40,836 nucleotides of DNA from Monosporascus cannonballus (taxonomy: Eukaryota > Ascomycota > Sordariomycetes > Xylariales), in contig QJNS01000416.1 of the NCBI GenBank assembly GCA_004154925.1, positions 1-40,836 on the forward strand, read 5' to 3'. The first letter of the stretch is position 1. Each line of letters starts with the position of its first letter. Below, piece after piece: positions 11,374 through 22,647 of the stretch. A program made the translations under genes and the position numbers. The notes under the pieces were generated by a model. That model was not told the origin of the DNA. It ran no database searches and saw only the letters and a program-made list of their open reading frames with translations.

Positions 11374-13248
11374 CGTCCAAGCTGACTGACCGATCTGAGT
11401 ATAGATGCAAAGTACGTTACGACTCGGTCTTTCTTTGGGCGCCGTAGGGATCGCGGAAGAAAATGACCTCGAAGAATCGCAATCTCCGGGGTAACTGGTG
11501 TTAAGGGTCGGGGGTGCTATAATGGATAGTGGCTTGCATGATCTTCAGGTTGACATGTACTAGCTAGAATGCTGGGACGATGAATGGTGAGGCACGGGAT
11601 TGTCGAAGGTCCAGGTTCAAAGGACGCAGCAGTGATAGCCGTAAGTAGTAGCGACCTAATAGTCAACCCGAAAGTAAGAATGGTGATGGGCTACAAGTGT
11701 ATTGGCAGAATATCTTCGTCTGGGTTCCGGAAAACAAAACAACCTGGCAATGATAGTGGGTTGATTAAATGGCTAAATGATGGACGAGGGGTCCGATATC
11801 TGATGGAAAATGGTGGTACGGCCGTCAGGGGCGCGCGCACAAGGTAACGCTACTGCTAACCACCTCCCAATCAGCCCACCATATTGCTGATCTGGGGCCG
11901 CTGATCCACTCACTAGGTAGGTGCTAGGTATTCGGTAACTGAGCCGCTAAAGTTCTGTCGAACATCGGTAGCCTGTTACATATAGTGTTGCCTGGCCTTT
12001 CTCGGGAACGGGTTACTGTTGCGAGGCCGCCAAATATCGAGATACTTCGATGTCTACAATGTACGTATGTAGATAACGTCTCATATCCCGTCAGCCTTAT
12101 TATCTGACTTTTAGTCACATGTTGATACTATAGTATATCGTACTCCTCATCCCTCTTCTTGCGTAACCAGAGGCTACCTACGCAGCCAGTAGATTACTAC
12201 GTCGATGCCCCCCTGGGAAGTTATGACGGGGTGTTGCCTCTGCATGCCAAAGCACCTATCGTAAGGCGCCTCGCCACATATATGAGGGCACCGCCTGAGT
12301 ACTCGAGTGCAAGTAGGTTGGTCCGTACATGCAGTCGACCATTGACACAACTGACAGACCTGCCAGACTGAATTTTCCAGGATGGTTACTATCGTAGAAT
12401 GACAAACTCCGTAGCCAAAGATGCTAACGTCCTCCTGCTTGCCAACCTTACGTATGATGTATGGCAAGTCGTGATGCATTAAGGACCTCATGGGCTTCCG
12501 AGTTCGCTCGTATTGCTCGGTGTTGGGACATACATGCAGGACTGACTTGGACGGGGCTTCGTAGTCATGTCAATATGCAAGATAGTAACCCTTCACTGCA
12601 GCGTGCCGTAAAATTCACGGTTGCGCCGCATTACTAGTTGCCCCAACCGTTATTCGCTCCCCTTTCGAGGCAAAAGAAAATTAGGCATACGTTTCGCAAC
12701 CGAGTCTCGGTAGCTGGACTTCTGATACTGAGGTACCCTCCGGACTTTTGGTAACACGTAGAGAGGTACTGGATATGCTTGATATGCTTGATATGCCGGA
12801 TGTGACCCTCGATTGGGCCGAACCTTGCAGCCTTGAGAGAGAGAGAGAGAGAGGCAGATCGACGCTGGTGGCGTCACAAGGCATACGATCGTAAATTAAC
12901 ATCACAAGATGGGGAAGATGAGCGTGGACAGGCAGCCGCGGGGTGATATGCCGGCGCCAGTTTTTAGCCATTTGGTTCGTTTGGCAAAGCGCGAAACGCC
13001 ACGACCACAACCTGGAACGGGGATCAGGGTCCATTAACTGATGTACGTACATGTACTGTTAGTGCCTGAGTACACTGAGATTAGATAAGACAATCGGCGG
13101 AGGGAATTACACAAATACCGACCGTGAATATTTCCCAGCAAGGGTACCTCTTCCAATATGATAGGTTCGGCGCGCGAACGCCGGTGAAGGGATAAAATCG
13201 CGATCTGCAGCTGCTGGAATTGGTTTCGAGCGCCTGCTAGCTTTCGCA
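11374..13248. other. Long divergent intergenic region (deubiquitinase / uL5m)
   Basis: No gene is recognised in about 1.9 kb. The longest open stretch (12174-12491, minus, 105 codons) has no family resemblance and unusual composition for this genome. The region contains three near-copies of a nine-base unit GATATGCTT (about 12773-12797), a GA dinucleotide repeat at 12835-12853, and copies of the dispersed TAGGTAGGT motif (near 11917). It must hold the promoters of both flanking genes. Confidence 0.5.
12835..12853. repeat. (GA)n microsatellite
   Basis: Nine and a half perfect GA units lie in the intergenic region upstream of the uL5m gene. It is an ordinary simple repeat. Confidence 0.9.
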
Positions 13249-14470
13249 ATGGCACCTCTGCGAGAAGTTACCCGGGCCGGACGCCAATTGTTCAACGCGG
13301 CGTCGCACTGGAGGCCGTGCCCCTCCGGCTTCCGAAGATGCGCCTCAACGGAAGCGGCCCCTCCTGTGCCTGACATCGAGACGGAATCCGGTCTCACGGG
13401 GCCTATCGTCACGAGGGAGGATGTCCCCATAGTTGACCCCCGGAAGCGAGCAAGTCGGAGACGCCAGGAGCTCCCTCACGAAAGGTGAAGAGAAGACTCG
13501 ACTCGCCAACGTCGCTATAGCAGTGGCATGGCTGACATCACCACTACAGATATCGATACCACCCCCCGAAGTACGACAGAGGGCCTCTACATCCGGTTCA
13601 GGCCCCGCCTTCATCGGACCCCGTAGCGCGTAACTTCGTGCCGGGGCCCTTCAACCTTCCCCGGCTCAAGCAGACATACCACTCGATGATCGCGCCCGAC
13701 CTCATGACCCTCACCTACCAGCACACGCCCCCCGGAACGCCCGATAAGCCGGAACGGGTACGGTTAAGAGAATGGGACGACTCTTCGCCGTATATGAAGA
13801 ACCGGCCGAAGCGCGGTCCCCGTGGTCACGACGTCCTTTTCCCAATGGAACCGGAGATCACCTGGCGCAACATCCCGGAGATCCGAGCCGTGCATATAGC
13901 GGTGTTCACTCCGCAGGCGAAGAAGAACCCGGATCATATCATCGTCGCGAAGTCCGTGCTGCAAAGCATCACGGGGGTCCGGCCGGAGGTTACGAAGTCC
14001 CATAAGAGTGTCGCCCAGTGGGGCGTCGTGAAGGGCGACCGAACCGGCGTCAAGGTATCCGTTCGCGGGAACCAGGCGTACGAGTTCGTAGACAAGGTGG
14101 TCCAGCTGGTGTTCCCTAAGATCAAGGAGTGGAAGGGCATTGAGGGTGAGTAGATATATGGCCCTGTAATGATTTCAGGGTGCTGATGAGACATCCAGGA
14201 ACAACGGGAGACGGCACTGGAAACATTGGCTGGGGTTTCCAGCCTCAGGATGTCATGCACTTCCCCGAAGTCGAGGCCAACTACTCGGTGAGTCCTCCTG
14301 TAGGCTACGCCACCAAGTATCACCGTTGCTGACAAGCCGCATAGCTGTACCCATCTAAGATGATACCCGGTTGCCGCATTATCCTCGAAACGACGGCGAA
14401 GTCTGATAGACACGCTAGACTTCTGTGTTCGTCGATAGGCATTCCGTTCTGTGGGAAATTAGTAGATTAG
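13249..14470 (+). CDS. mrpl7: Mitochondrial large-subunit ribosomal protein uL5m
   Basis: This is the mitochondrial homologue of bacterial L5, a part of the central protuberance of the large ribosomal subunit that contacts 5S-site RNA and tRNA. Four exons join in frame: 13249-13484, 13550-14145, 14199-14287 and 14345-14470, giving 348 residues. All introns are GT-AG and 53-65 bp. The N-terminus is Arg-rich with no acidic residues for a long stretch after Glu6, as in a mitochondrial presequence, and ends near RRCASTEA. The uL5 core begins around NLPRLKQTYHSMIAPDLM. It continues with EIRAVHIAVFTPQAKKNP, the SVLQSITGVRPEVTKSHKSVAQW block with the typical loop (here KGDRTGVKVSVRG), and the C-terminal domain with MHFPEVEANYSLYPSK. 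The length matches fungal Mrpl7, which is longer than the bacterial protein at both ends. The start ATG precedes the only plausible presequence. The gene converges on FES1. Confidence 0.95.
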
Positions 14471-14713
14471 CGCAAGCACCGCTCGTCCGGGACGATATAT
14501 GTACAATCTCTGTCGCAATAGAGTGTAATAAACTTGTACCATACGTGCAATCCTAAAATCCATTCTGCTTGATTCGCCATACGATCGTTGATATACGGGG
14601 AACATGACAAAGCCTTCTTACCAGCCCACCATTTTTCGACCAGAGATGCCCATCGCCCCAACGCCAGTCATGCAACCAGTTCTGTCTAACCGAATCCCCG
14701 ACCCATACGACTT

Positions 14714-15538
14714 TTACGCCTTCGTCACCTTCTCTTTTAGATTGTTTATCACATCGTTGATAGCGTCCATGTCCGTGGCATCGATGTTCTCCACATGCTC
14801 GCCCTTCTTCCGCAGCTCGTTCGTGCAGACGTCCATGGCGGGTTGGTAATTCCTCACGGCGCAGCTAAGCGCGTAGACGGCCTTCCTCCTAACGTCCTTG
14901 TCCTCCTCGTTCCGGGTACCCGTAGCGGTTTCGGCGTCTCCAATTGCAGCCGTCGCGTCACTACCCCCCTCCCGCTGTTTCTGCCGGCCCTCCTCACCGG
15001 CCTCCTCCCCCTCCTCCTCGGCGGGCGCAGGCGCGCGCTCGCCGAGCGCCATGGCGACGAGCCTCTCGACGCCGCCGAGGGCCACGAGGCGCTCCTGGCA
15101 GGGCGCGTTGTTCTGCACGGCGGTGGCGACGCACCAGGTGGCCATGAGGCGGACCCTCGCCTCGCCGTGGCCCAACAACCCCAAGAGCGGCGTCCAGAGG
15201 CCCAGCTTGGACAGCAGGTTCGCGTTGTCCAGCGACTCGACCAGCTGCTCGAGGTTGTCGAGCGCCGTCAGCCGCGACTCCAGCGTTATCTCCGGGTCCT
15301 GCGACGTCGCGTGCTCCACCGCCGCCTGCATCAGCTCCGCGTCCGACGGCCCCCCGAGGAGCTGCGCCAGCAGCTCCGGGTCGAGGTTCCGCGGCGCCGC
15401 TCCCGTCGTCGAGGTCTGTTGCGCGGCTGCGCCGTTGGTGTCGTTGGGCGCCGAGTCCGGCACCGGGTTCGATTGCGGAGTGGTGGAGTTCTCGATGCTC
15501 CATTTGAGAAGCTCGTTGAGGCTTTTGTTTTGTGCCAT
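14714..15538 (-). CDS. fes1: Hsp70 nucleotide exchange factor FES1
   Basis: Fes1/HspBP1 releases ADP from cytosolic Hsp70 and so promotes release and degradation of misfolded clients. This is a single exon of 274 residues. The family start MAQNKSLNELLKWSIENS is present, and the upstream in-frame codon at 15547 is TTG, so ATG 15538 is the start. The Fes1 N-terminal region (residues 1-100) includes LDPELLAQLLGGPSDAELM. Armadillo-type repeats follow, with ALDNLEQLVESLDNANLL, WTPLLGLLGHGEARVRLMATWCVATAVQNN and RRKAVYALSCAVRNYQPAMD. The protein is about 60 residues longer than the usual length of about 215. The surplus comes from a Gln/Asn-poor, Glu/Gly/Ala-rich acidic insertion (about residues 175-220) between two repeats and from a low-complexity linker after the N-terminal helix. 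The gene has no intron, unlike most of its neighbours. Confidence 0.93.
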   Translation of the reverse strand: MAQNKSLNELLKWSIENSTTPQSNPVPDSAPNDTNGAAAQQTSTTGAAPRNLDPELLAQLLGGPSDAELMQAAVEHATSQDPEITLESRLTALDNLEQLVESLDNANLLSKLGLWTPLLGLLGHGEARVRLMATWCVATAVQNNAPCQERLVALGGVERLVAMALGERAPAPAEEEGEEAGEEGRQKQREGGSDATAAIGDAETATGTRNEEDKDVRRKAVYALSCAVRNYQPAMDVCTNELRKKGEHVENIDATDMDAINDVINNLKEKVTKA

Positions 15539-17659
15539 CGTCGGCAATATTTTGTTTGCGTTTGTGCTGATGACGATGATGTGCTTCAGATGCTTGCCCC
15601 GCGCAAGATATTGATTGGCAGAGTTGGGTTCTTCGTATGGGGCGACTTGCTAGCAGCAAAAAGAAATAAGGATTTTCTAGATTGAGTCTTAGAACTACCT
15701 AGATAATCTGAAGCTCGTATTTGAGTTTAACAATAACTGCTAATCCTAATCCTTTGGCGACGTTGCGACTTCGAATTCAACATGTCATCCATCACTCGTG
15801 AATTCTTAAGAATGTCCCTGAATGTTCGCGAAGATTGGTAAAGATAAGGGTACGATAAGCCTTTCTGAGACTAGCTTGCTATGATGTGCGTTCATCTCGG
15901 CAGAGAATAATACGGACTCTATAGAGATAGGAACGATATGTACTTGTAGTGCCTGTTTTTATATCTCCTTAATTTGCCTTGGAAAACAAGATCTATACCT
16001 GAATCTCTCTCCAAGGCTGAGGATTGTCACGAGATTATAAGCCCCTATTTGTCAGCCTTGATCTCGTGTCGAGCTCTGGAATGTCATCAAAGGTAATAGG
16101 GGAAGCTGCCCCACTACTGCCCCTCATCCCCCGCCTTCGTAGCTGAAAGTGAAATTGTCTGGCAAGGGGGGAGCGGGGCGGTGAGAGTCCACAACCACGC
16201 TTGCTATATAACTGCAAGGCGGCAAGATGACAGTGTCTGAGCCCTAATATTTGAACGAATCATTACGGCTACGCTACGACTTCATCGGATATCGGATATA
16301 TTGGACATAGCTCGGCTTTAGATGTCAAAAAGGTGGGTTTTAGCAGCACCCCTTTCACGTGCACCAGGCTCTGTCCGGACTCGGTCAAATCCGGATACAG
16401 CCCGTCCCTTTCGTACCGCGAGAAGCCATCACGTAACGGGCTTCATATCAGAATCGCAATCGTCAAGTCGGAACGCTAAACTCTGGTGGAGGAGCGGATA
16501 GATAAACAACTTTGCCGCTGCATAAGCAACCCGCCTGCCCGCTCCCCTTGTCAGTGAAAGAGCCTAAAGAGTCAACACCGCTTGGCATCAAACTTGACGG
16601 TGAGGTATTGCTAAACAGAATCCGCCTAGAATACCTACGTATGTGTAATAGCGTTGAAATACGTAATCGTGCATCTTCATCAGCCGCAGCCGGACATCTT
16701 TGAGCGTTGGTTTCCAGGTCCACGGACCTCATCCAGGCTTCGATATTTCCGTGTAAAATGTCGGCTTGGCATGATCTGCTTCCACCCGATAAGACACAAG
16801 GCAGAGACAAGCACTAGCTGATTTTGGGGGGGGGGGGGCTGGAGGCAGACCATATAAGAGGACGATGACGAATGAGCGGCTACGTGTCTACGGTTATGAT
16901 TAATATTATCACTTCTAGGTAACAATTTTACTGCCTACCAGCGAGCTTTCGGGGTGTTATCGGTAGAAGTCCAGGTTTCCAGAGTGAGAGCTTAAAAAGG
17001 CACAAACTTGGGAACATGGTGCTACCTCGTACTAGGTGCAAGGGTGCAACGCATTCCCTTCCACTATTTTGGCTACCTGATCTGAATTTCTAAACTGTAT
17101 GTACCTGCCTGGCCAGTGCCTGGCCAGCGCCTGCGCCGAAGCATCCAGGACCTGCTTTGTATTGACTTGGTCCCATTCCCCCCCCTTCCAAATCCGCCAA
17201 TCCGCCAATCCCAAGTAGGGCCTCCCCAATTTCATGTGCTAAAACAAAAAGAGGGTCCCCCACCTGCCTCTGCCACCTGGCTACGCTCGATTATTTAATA
17301 TTCGCCTGGGCAAATCACCGATTCAGTCATTCCTGCCACCCACCGCCTTCTCTCGAATTTGTAGGCTAGAGCGTACTTAGTACTTTGCTACCCACAAGCA
17401 CAGACTTGAGGCCCCGACTCCTCTCTCCCTCACCCCCTTCAACCCAACTTGAAAGAAACGTCGCCTCCGACTTTCTAAAAACCACAACAACCTCTTCTTC
17501 CTCGGAATCTTTGTGACATCTCCCTGCGAAGCAACAAAAACACCATCCTCTCCTTTGTTCACTCGGTCGGGGCATCGCGTGAACCATCATTATAATTCTT
17601 TTTCTATCCCCCCCCTTTTGATAATAGTTGATCTTTCGTCAGCGTCATAATCCGGCACC
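15539..17659. other. Divergent intergenic region (FES1 / actin) with actin promoter
   Basis: No gene is recognised in about 2.1 kb. A run of 13 G lies at 16826-16838. The segment next to actin looks like a promoter with a long 5' leader. There is a TATTTAATA element near 17293, and then a strongly pyrimidine-rich plus strand from about 17330 to 17620, typical of highly expressed fungal genes. The open stretches inside are short and unlike any family I know. Confidence 0.55.
17330..17659 (+). promoter_or_regulatory. Pyrimidine-rich actin promoter/leader
   Basis: The plus strand is dominated by C and T with CCACC, CTCTC and CCCCC patches, ends in GGCACCATGG at the actin start, and follows a TATTTAATA box by roughly 40 bases. 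CT-rich tracts just upstream of the transcription start are characteristic of strongly expressed filamentous-fungal genes. I infer rather than see the transcription start. Confidence 0.45.
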
Positions 17660-19167
<1,508 letters not shown>

Positions 19168-19782
19168 GTTTGGCCTTTGATAGTGTCGCGTTTGAGGACT
19201 CTAGCCGGTCTGATGGCGGACACGCAACTTCTGCGACGCCATATACTACACCACCTTTGACGAGCTCACAATGAATCCGCGAGATTCTGACCGACACAGG
19301 ATTCCTACCATTGCGAGCGGATCAAAGTGGTTTCAATACCTATGAAAAAGTTCTGGTAATGGTCGGGAGCAGGGAGTTTCTGTAACTTCAAGAAATGGAC
19401 GCCATGGGTTGCTCTTCTTCTGCGAGGCAATCCGTGCACGGGAAGGGGTAGACAATTGTAGTCGACGTAGACGTATACTACTTGTGTTTTTTTCCGTTAC
19501 TACTCGAGACTGCGTGAAACTTTGTATCCACATCCGGGTCCTCGGCTTATCCATGCACGTATTAATAATGCGAACTATTGGTTCGCCCGTGAGATATACC
19601 GGGATATGCTCTCGGTGGATGGTTCTCTGCGGCGCCGGAGCAGAGTGAACATCGAGGCAGGTCCCAGTGCCGGCCCAGCTTGCCGTAGTATCGAAGTTAG
19701 AATATGCTAGCTCAAGCTATCGATAGATTTGTTGGCGGTGTAGGAAGAGTGTTGGTGGCAGAGTTACCCTTTAAATAATTAC
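19168..19782. other. Convergent intergenic region
   Basis: This stretch holds the 3' ends of actin (plus) and the GGQ-factor gene (minus). It shows no repeat and no recognisable gene; the short open stretches are shadows without family resemblance. Confidence 0.5.
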
Positions 19783-20744
19783 CTAGCGGCTCTGCTCTTC
19801 CCCCCTAACCCGGTGGCAACCATCTACCGCCGCTCCTTTCTGTCGTTCTTCCGCCCGGCCCTTCGGCACTCCCTGCATCTTCGTCGTTTCCATTACAAGC
19901 ACCCTCCTCCTCTCCTCCTCAACCCGCCGCTCCTCCCGCCAGCCCTCGACCCGGACCTTCTCCACGTCCTCCTCCTCCCCCTCCTCCTTCTCGTGCTGCC
20001 CCTCCTCGGCCTCGTCTTCCTGCCCCTCCTCGGCCAGCCGGCGGTACTTCCGCCGGCTCTTCTTGGCGGAGCTCGCCTTCTTCCTGCGGCGGACCTCGCC
20101 CACGACGGCGGCCCGGCGCGCGCCGCCGCGCGCCAGGTCGTCGAGCCGGTCCGCCAGCAGCCGCCGCGCGCTGGTCCGGTTCTGGCTCCGCGACCGCGTC
20201 GCCTGGCACTTCACCACCACGCCCGTCGGGACGTGCTTCAGCTGCACCGCGCTGTTGGTCTTGTTCTGTTTCCCCCACCCCCCGGGGAAGGAGGTCGGGT
20301 TAGTCAGTTGTGCCCGTCCGTTTTTGGCGGGTGCGAGCGCGGAAGAGGGGGGACGGACGGGATGGAGGGAGGCAAGGCACAAAACGCAACGCAACGCAAC
20401 GCAGAGCGACGTACGATCTTCTGCCCCCCGGGCCCGCTGCCCTTGAGGAACGACTCCTCGATCTCCGACTCGGGCGGCGGCTTGGGGCGCGGCGGGAAGT
20501 TCTGGTGCTTCCGCTGGACCGCGGCGCTGGAGAAGGACCGTCGGACGGAGGGCGGGCGCCCGGCGGACGGGGGTGGTGAGCCGGGGAGTGGCGGGGACGG
20601 TCTTGCCGGGAGGGCGTCGCGCACGGGGCCGTAGTAGCGGGGGGGACCGCCGTGCAGAGCGGTGGTTATCGTCGTCAGACGACGGAGGCTACTCGGCAGC
20701 CACCGCCTCGTCGCTGCCGCTGCCGCCGCCGTAGCTGTTGTCAT
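19783..20744 (-). CDS. Mitochondrial class-I release-factor domain protein (GGQ rescue factor, MTRFR/Pth4-like)
   Basis: The protein belongs to the codon-independent release factors that carry only the catalytic GGQ domain and hydrolyse peptidyl-tRNA on stalled mitochondrial ribosomes or released large subunits. Two exons, 20415-20744 and 19783-20265, join in phase 0 across a 149-bp intron placed just after the GGQ loop. The 270-residue product starts with an Arg/Ala/Thr-rich, acid-free presequence (about residues 1-45) and a Pro-rich linker. The domain follows: ESEIEESFLKGSGPGGQKI (GGQ about 106-108), joined to NKTNSAVQLKHVPTGVVVKC and then QATRSRSQNRTSARRLLADRLD. The C-terminal 100 residues are an Arg/Lys/Glu-rich charged helix, as in ribosome-binding tails of this family but longer than usual. 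The intron holds tandem CGCAA pentamers (near 20386-20404). Absence of a codon-recognition domain argues against true mtRF1. Confidence 0.88.
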
Positions 20745-21731
20745 GATCCTTCTTCGTGTCGCGGTGTTCGATGCTTGGGGAAGTTGCGCAGGTCAATGCC
20801 GGGCCGGGGAAGTGGGCGGGTTAGTCAATCGTACAGTAGTAGAAGTTAACGTTAGGCCATGGCGAAGGAGGCACATGCAAAGCACCAAGCAAGCTCGGAG
20901 ACAACCCACCTTCCCCCGAGCAAGGGTACAAAAAAAAAATCCAATTCATCTATGTAACTAGGCAACTTTGGTAGCAACCTCAACAACAACATATATAAAC
21001 AACTGTTACAGGCAAGGGACGTAAAAGTTCCAGCTATCTAACCTAGGCAGTATGTAGGTAGATTCGAGGGAGGCAGGCAGGCAGGCAGGCAGGGCACAAT
21101 TTAACTGTGCCCCACCACCAGTTTGACTCTACAGACAAGTTACAAGGACGCACAGACCAAGGGGCTCGATTGCGCTAGAGTTATCTACCCGGGTACATAC
21201 AGAGGTACTTACCTAGCCGTTGTCGATGCTCGTTGGTTGGACCGACCCCCTACAGACCCCCCCCCCGAGGCCAAGCCCAATCGCCTCCCCTGGACTGCAC
21301 TGAACCAAAAACATCGACTCGTTCTGCATGTGCCGCCGAATCGAACCCTCAGGTTTAATTGTCATTCCGTCCTTCCGGAACTACCTAAACTACAAGTAAT
21401 AAACTATTTCTCTTTATTTTCTTTTTTTTTCCCGCACACATAGACTGCCCAAGTTGTCGACGTTCCTTTCCTCGATTCGACCCTCGAGTTAAGATACGAA
21501 AAAAATAAAATAAAATAAAAGCAAAAAGGGATACATACCACCGTCTGTGGCCCCCCCCCGGTCTTCGTAGTAGTAGCAGTAGTAGCGCCTATCTACCTAC
21601 CTGTCTCTCCATCCATCCGTTAGACGAACCGGTCGACGAGCACCGCGACGACGAGGCGCGACGGTGGTAATAGCTTTAGCTTTAAACAGGGGGAAAGGTC
21701 TATAACATAGAAAGCGGACCCGGAAGAGACC
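20745..21731. other. Divergent intergenic region
   Basis: This is the shared upstream region of the GGQ-factor gene (minus) and the small SPT subunit gene (plus). It holds a GGCA tetranucleotide repeat at 21071-21093, C9-type tracts near 21257 and 21551, an AAAT/AAAATAAAAT-rich patch near 21499-21520, and copies of the TACCTACCT motif (for example 21594). No gene is recognised. Confidence 0.5.
21071..21093. repeat. (GGCA)n tetranucleotide microsatellite
   Basis: There are about five and a half perfect AGGC/GGCA units in the intergenic region upstream of the small SPT subunit gene. Confidence 0.9.
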
Positions 21732-22279
21732 ATGGAATACAGGACCAGACAACCGGAGAACCTGCCCGCGCCGCAGCGCCTCGGCCGCTGGCTGCGGCTC
21801 AAGCAGTACCAGATCGAGGTCACCTTCGGCGTGTATATGTTCACGCCCGTAGAGAAGTTCGTGTTCTGTAAGTCTCTCCCTTTTCTCTCTCTCTCTCTCT
21901 TTCTCTTCACCTCTCCCGCTTGTTCAATCGCTATTCCATGTCTATCGACCTCCCCCAACTACCCCGAGCCCAACCCACACCCCCTTCAACACAGCCCGGA
22001 TATTCCTTCTAACTCGGAGTCGCACCAGGGTCCGTTGTCTTCCTGCTTTTCGGCCTCTTCGTCATCGCCTGCATCCTGTACCTGCCCCAACACATCGTCT
22101 TCATCGTCAACCGCGCCTGGTTCTACGTCAGCGGCGGCGACATAGCGTCCTCCTCGGGGTCCAGCGTCGTGGCGGTCAACAATAAGGACGGCGTCTCCCT
22201 GTCGGTTTCGGGGACGGCGGCGGCGGCGGCGGCCAAGGCGGCGAAGGAGACAATCGAGTCCATCGCCCGGGAGTTATGA
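21732..22279 (+). CDS. Small subunit of serine palmitoyltransferase (SPTSS-like ER membrane protein)
   Basis: SPTSS proteins are short ER membrane subunits that stimulate serine palmitoyltransferase, the first step of sphingolipid synthesis. Two exons, 21732-21867 and 22029-22279, join in phase 1. The intron has a CTAAC branch site 17 bases before its CAG. The product is 128 residues. The family core is visible: LKQYQIEVTFGVYMFTPVEKFVF, then a single hydrophobic segment SVVFLLFGLFVIACILYL and PQHIVFIVNRAWFY. It lines up with the human SPTSSA arrangement of an amphipathic YxYxVTxALYMLxPWE helix, a membrane helix and a PQHI motif. The ATG sits in a good context (GACCATGG). The C-terminal 45 residues (Gly/Ser/Val, then a poly-Ala stretch) extend well past the roughly 70-80-residue animal proteins. 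The intron carries a CT repeat. Confidence 0.82.
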
Positions 22280-22647
22280 AGCGGAGGAAATGAGGGACGC
22301 GGGAGGGAGTAGGGGGGACAGTCCCTTACAAGGGGCATGGGGGGCAATTGGACACCGATGCCTAGAAGAAATCACGACGACTTTCTATGTCGGTTGTAAT
22401 GTTTAATCAAGCATGGGCGGGTCTGTCTGGTTTGCGGGCACGGCGTTGGAGTTCGGGCACACGCAGAGGGACGAGACGAAAGAGATGCGCTTTTCGGGCG
22501 TGGCCTTTTCTAGCGTTGAATCGATATAGGCTTTGCATCGTTAGGATGCGCCAGGACCCTCTTATAAGGGCACCAACTGGAAGAAGATGGGGGGAGCTGA
22601 TGATACGTCTAAGAGAGCTGGTAAAAATCATATTCAGTTATTCTCTC
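22280..22647. other. Convergent intergenic region
   Basis: The 3' ends of the small SPT subunit gene and of ELP2 lie here. No repeat or gene is seen. Confidence 0.5.

Noticed and set aside
14795..15685. Plus-strand open frame of 296 codons opposite FES1
   Set aside because: Antisense shadow of FES1; low-complexity Arg/Leu-rich product.
21315..21390. Possible minus-strand tRNA (a GGTTCGATTC B-box-like word)
   Set aside because: The A-box spacing is too short, and no acceptor or anticodon stem can be paired around it.
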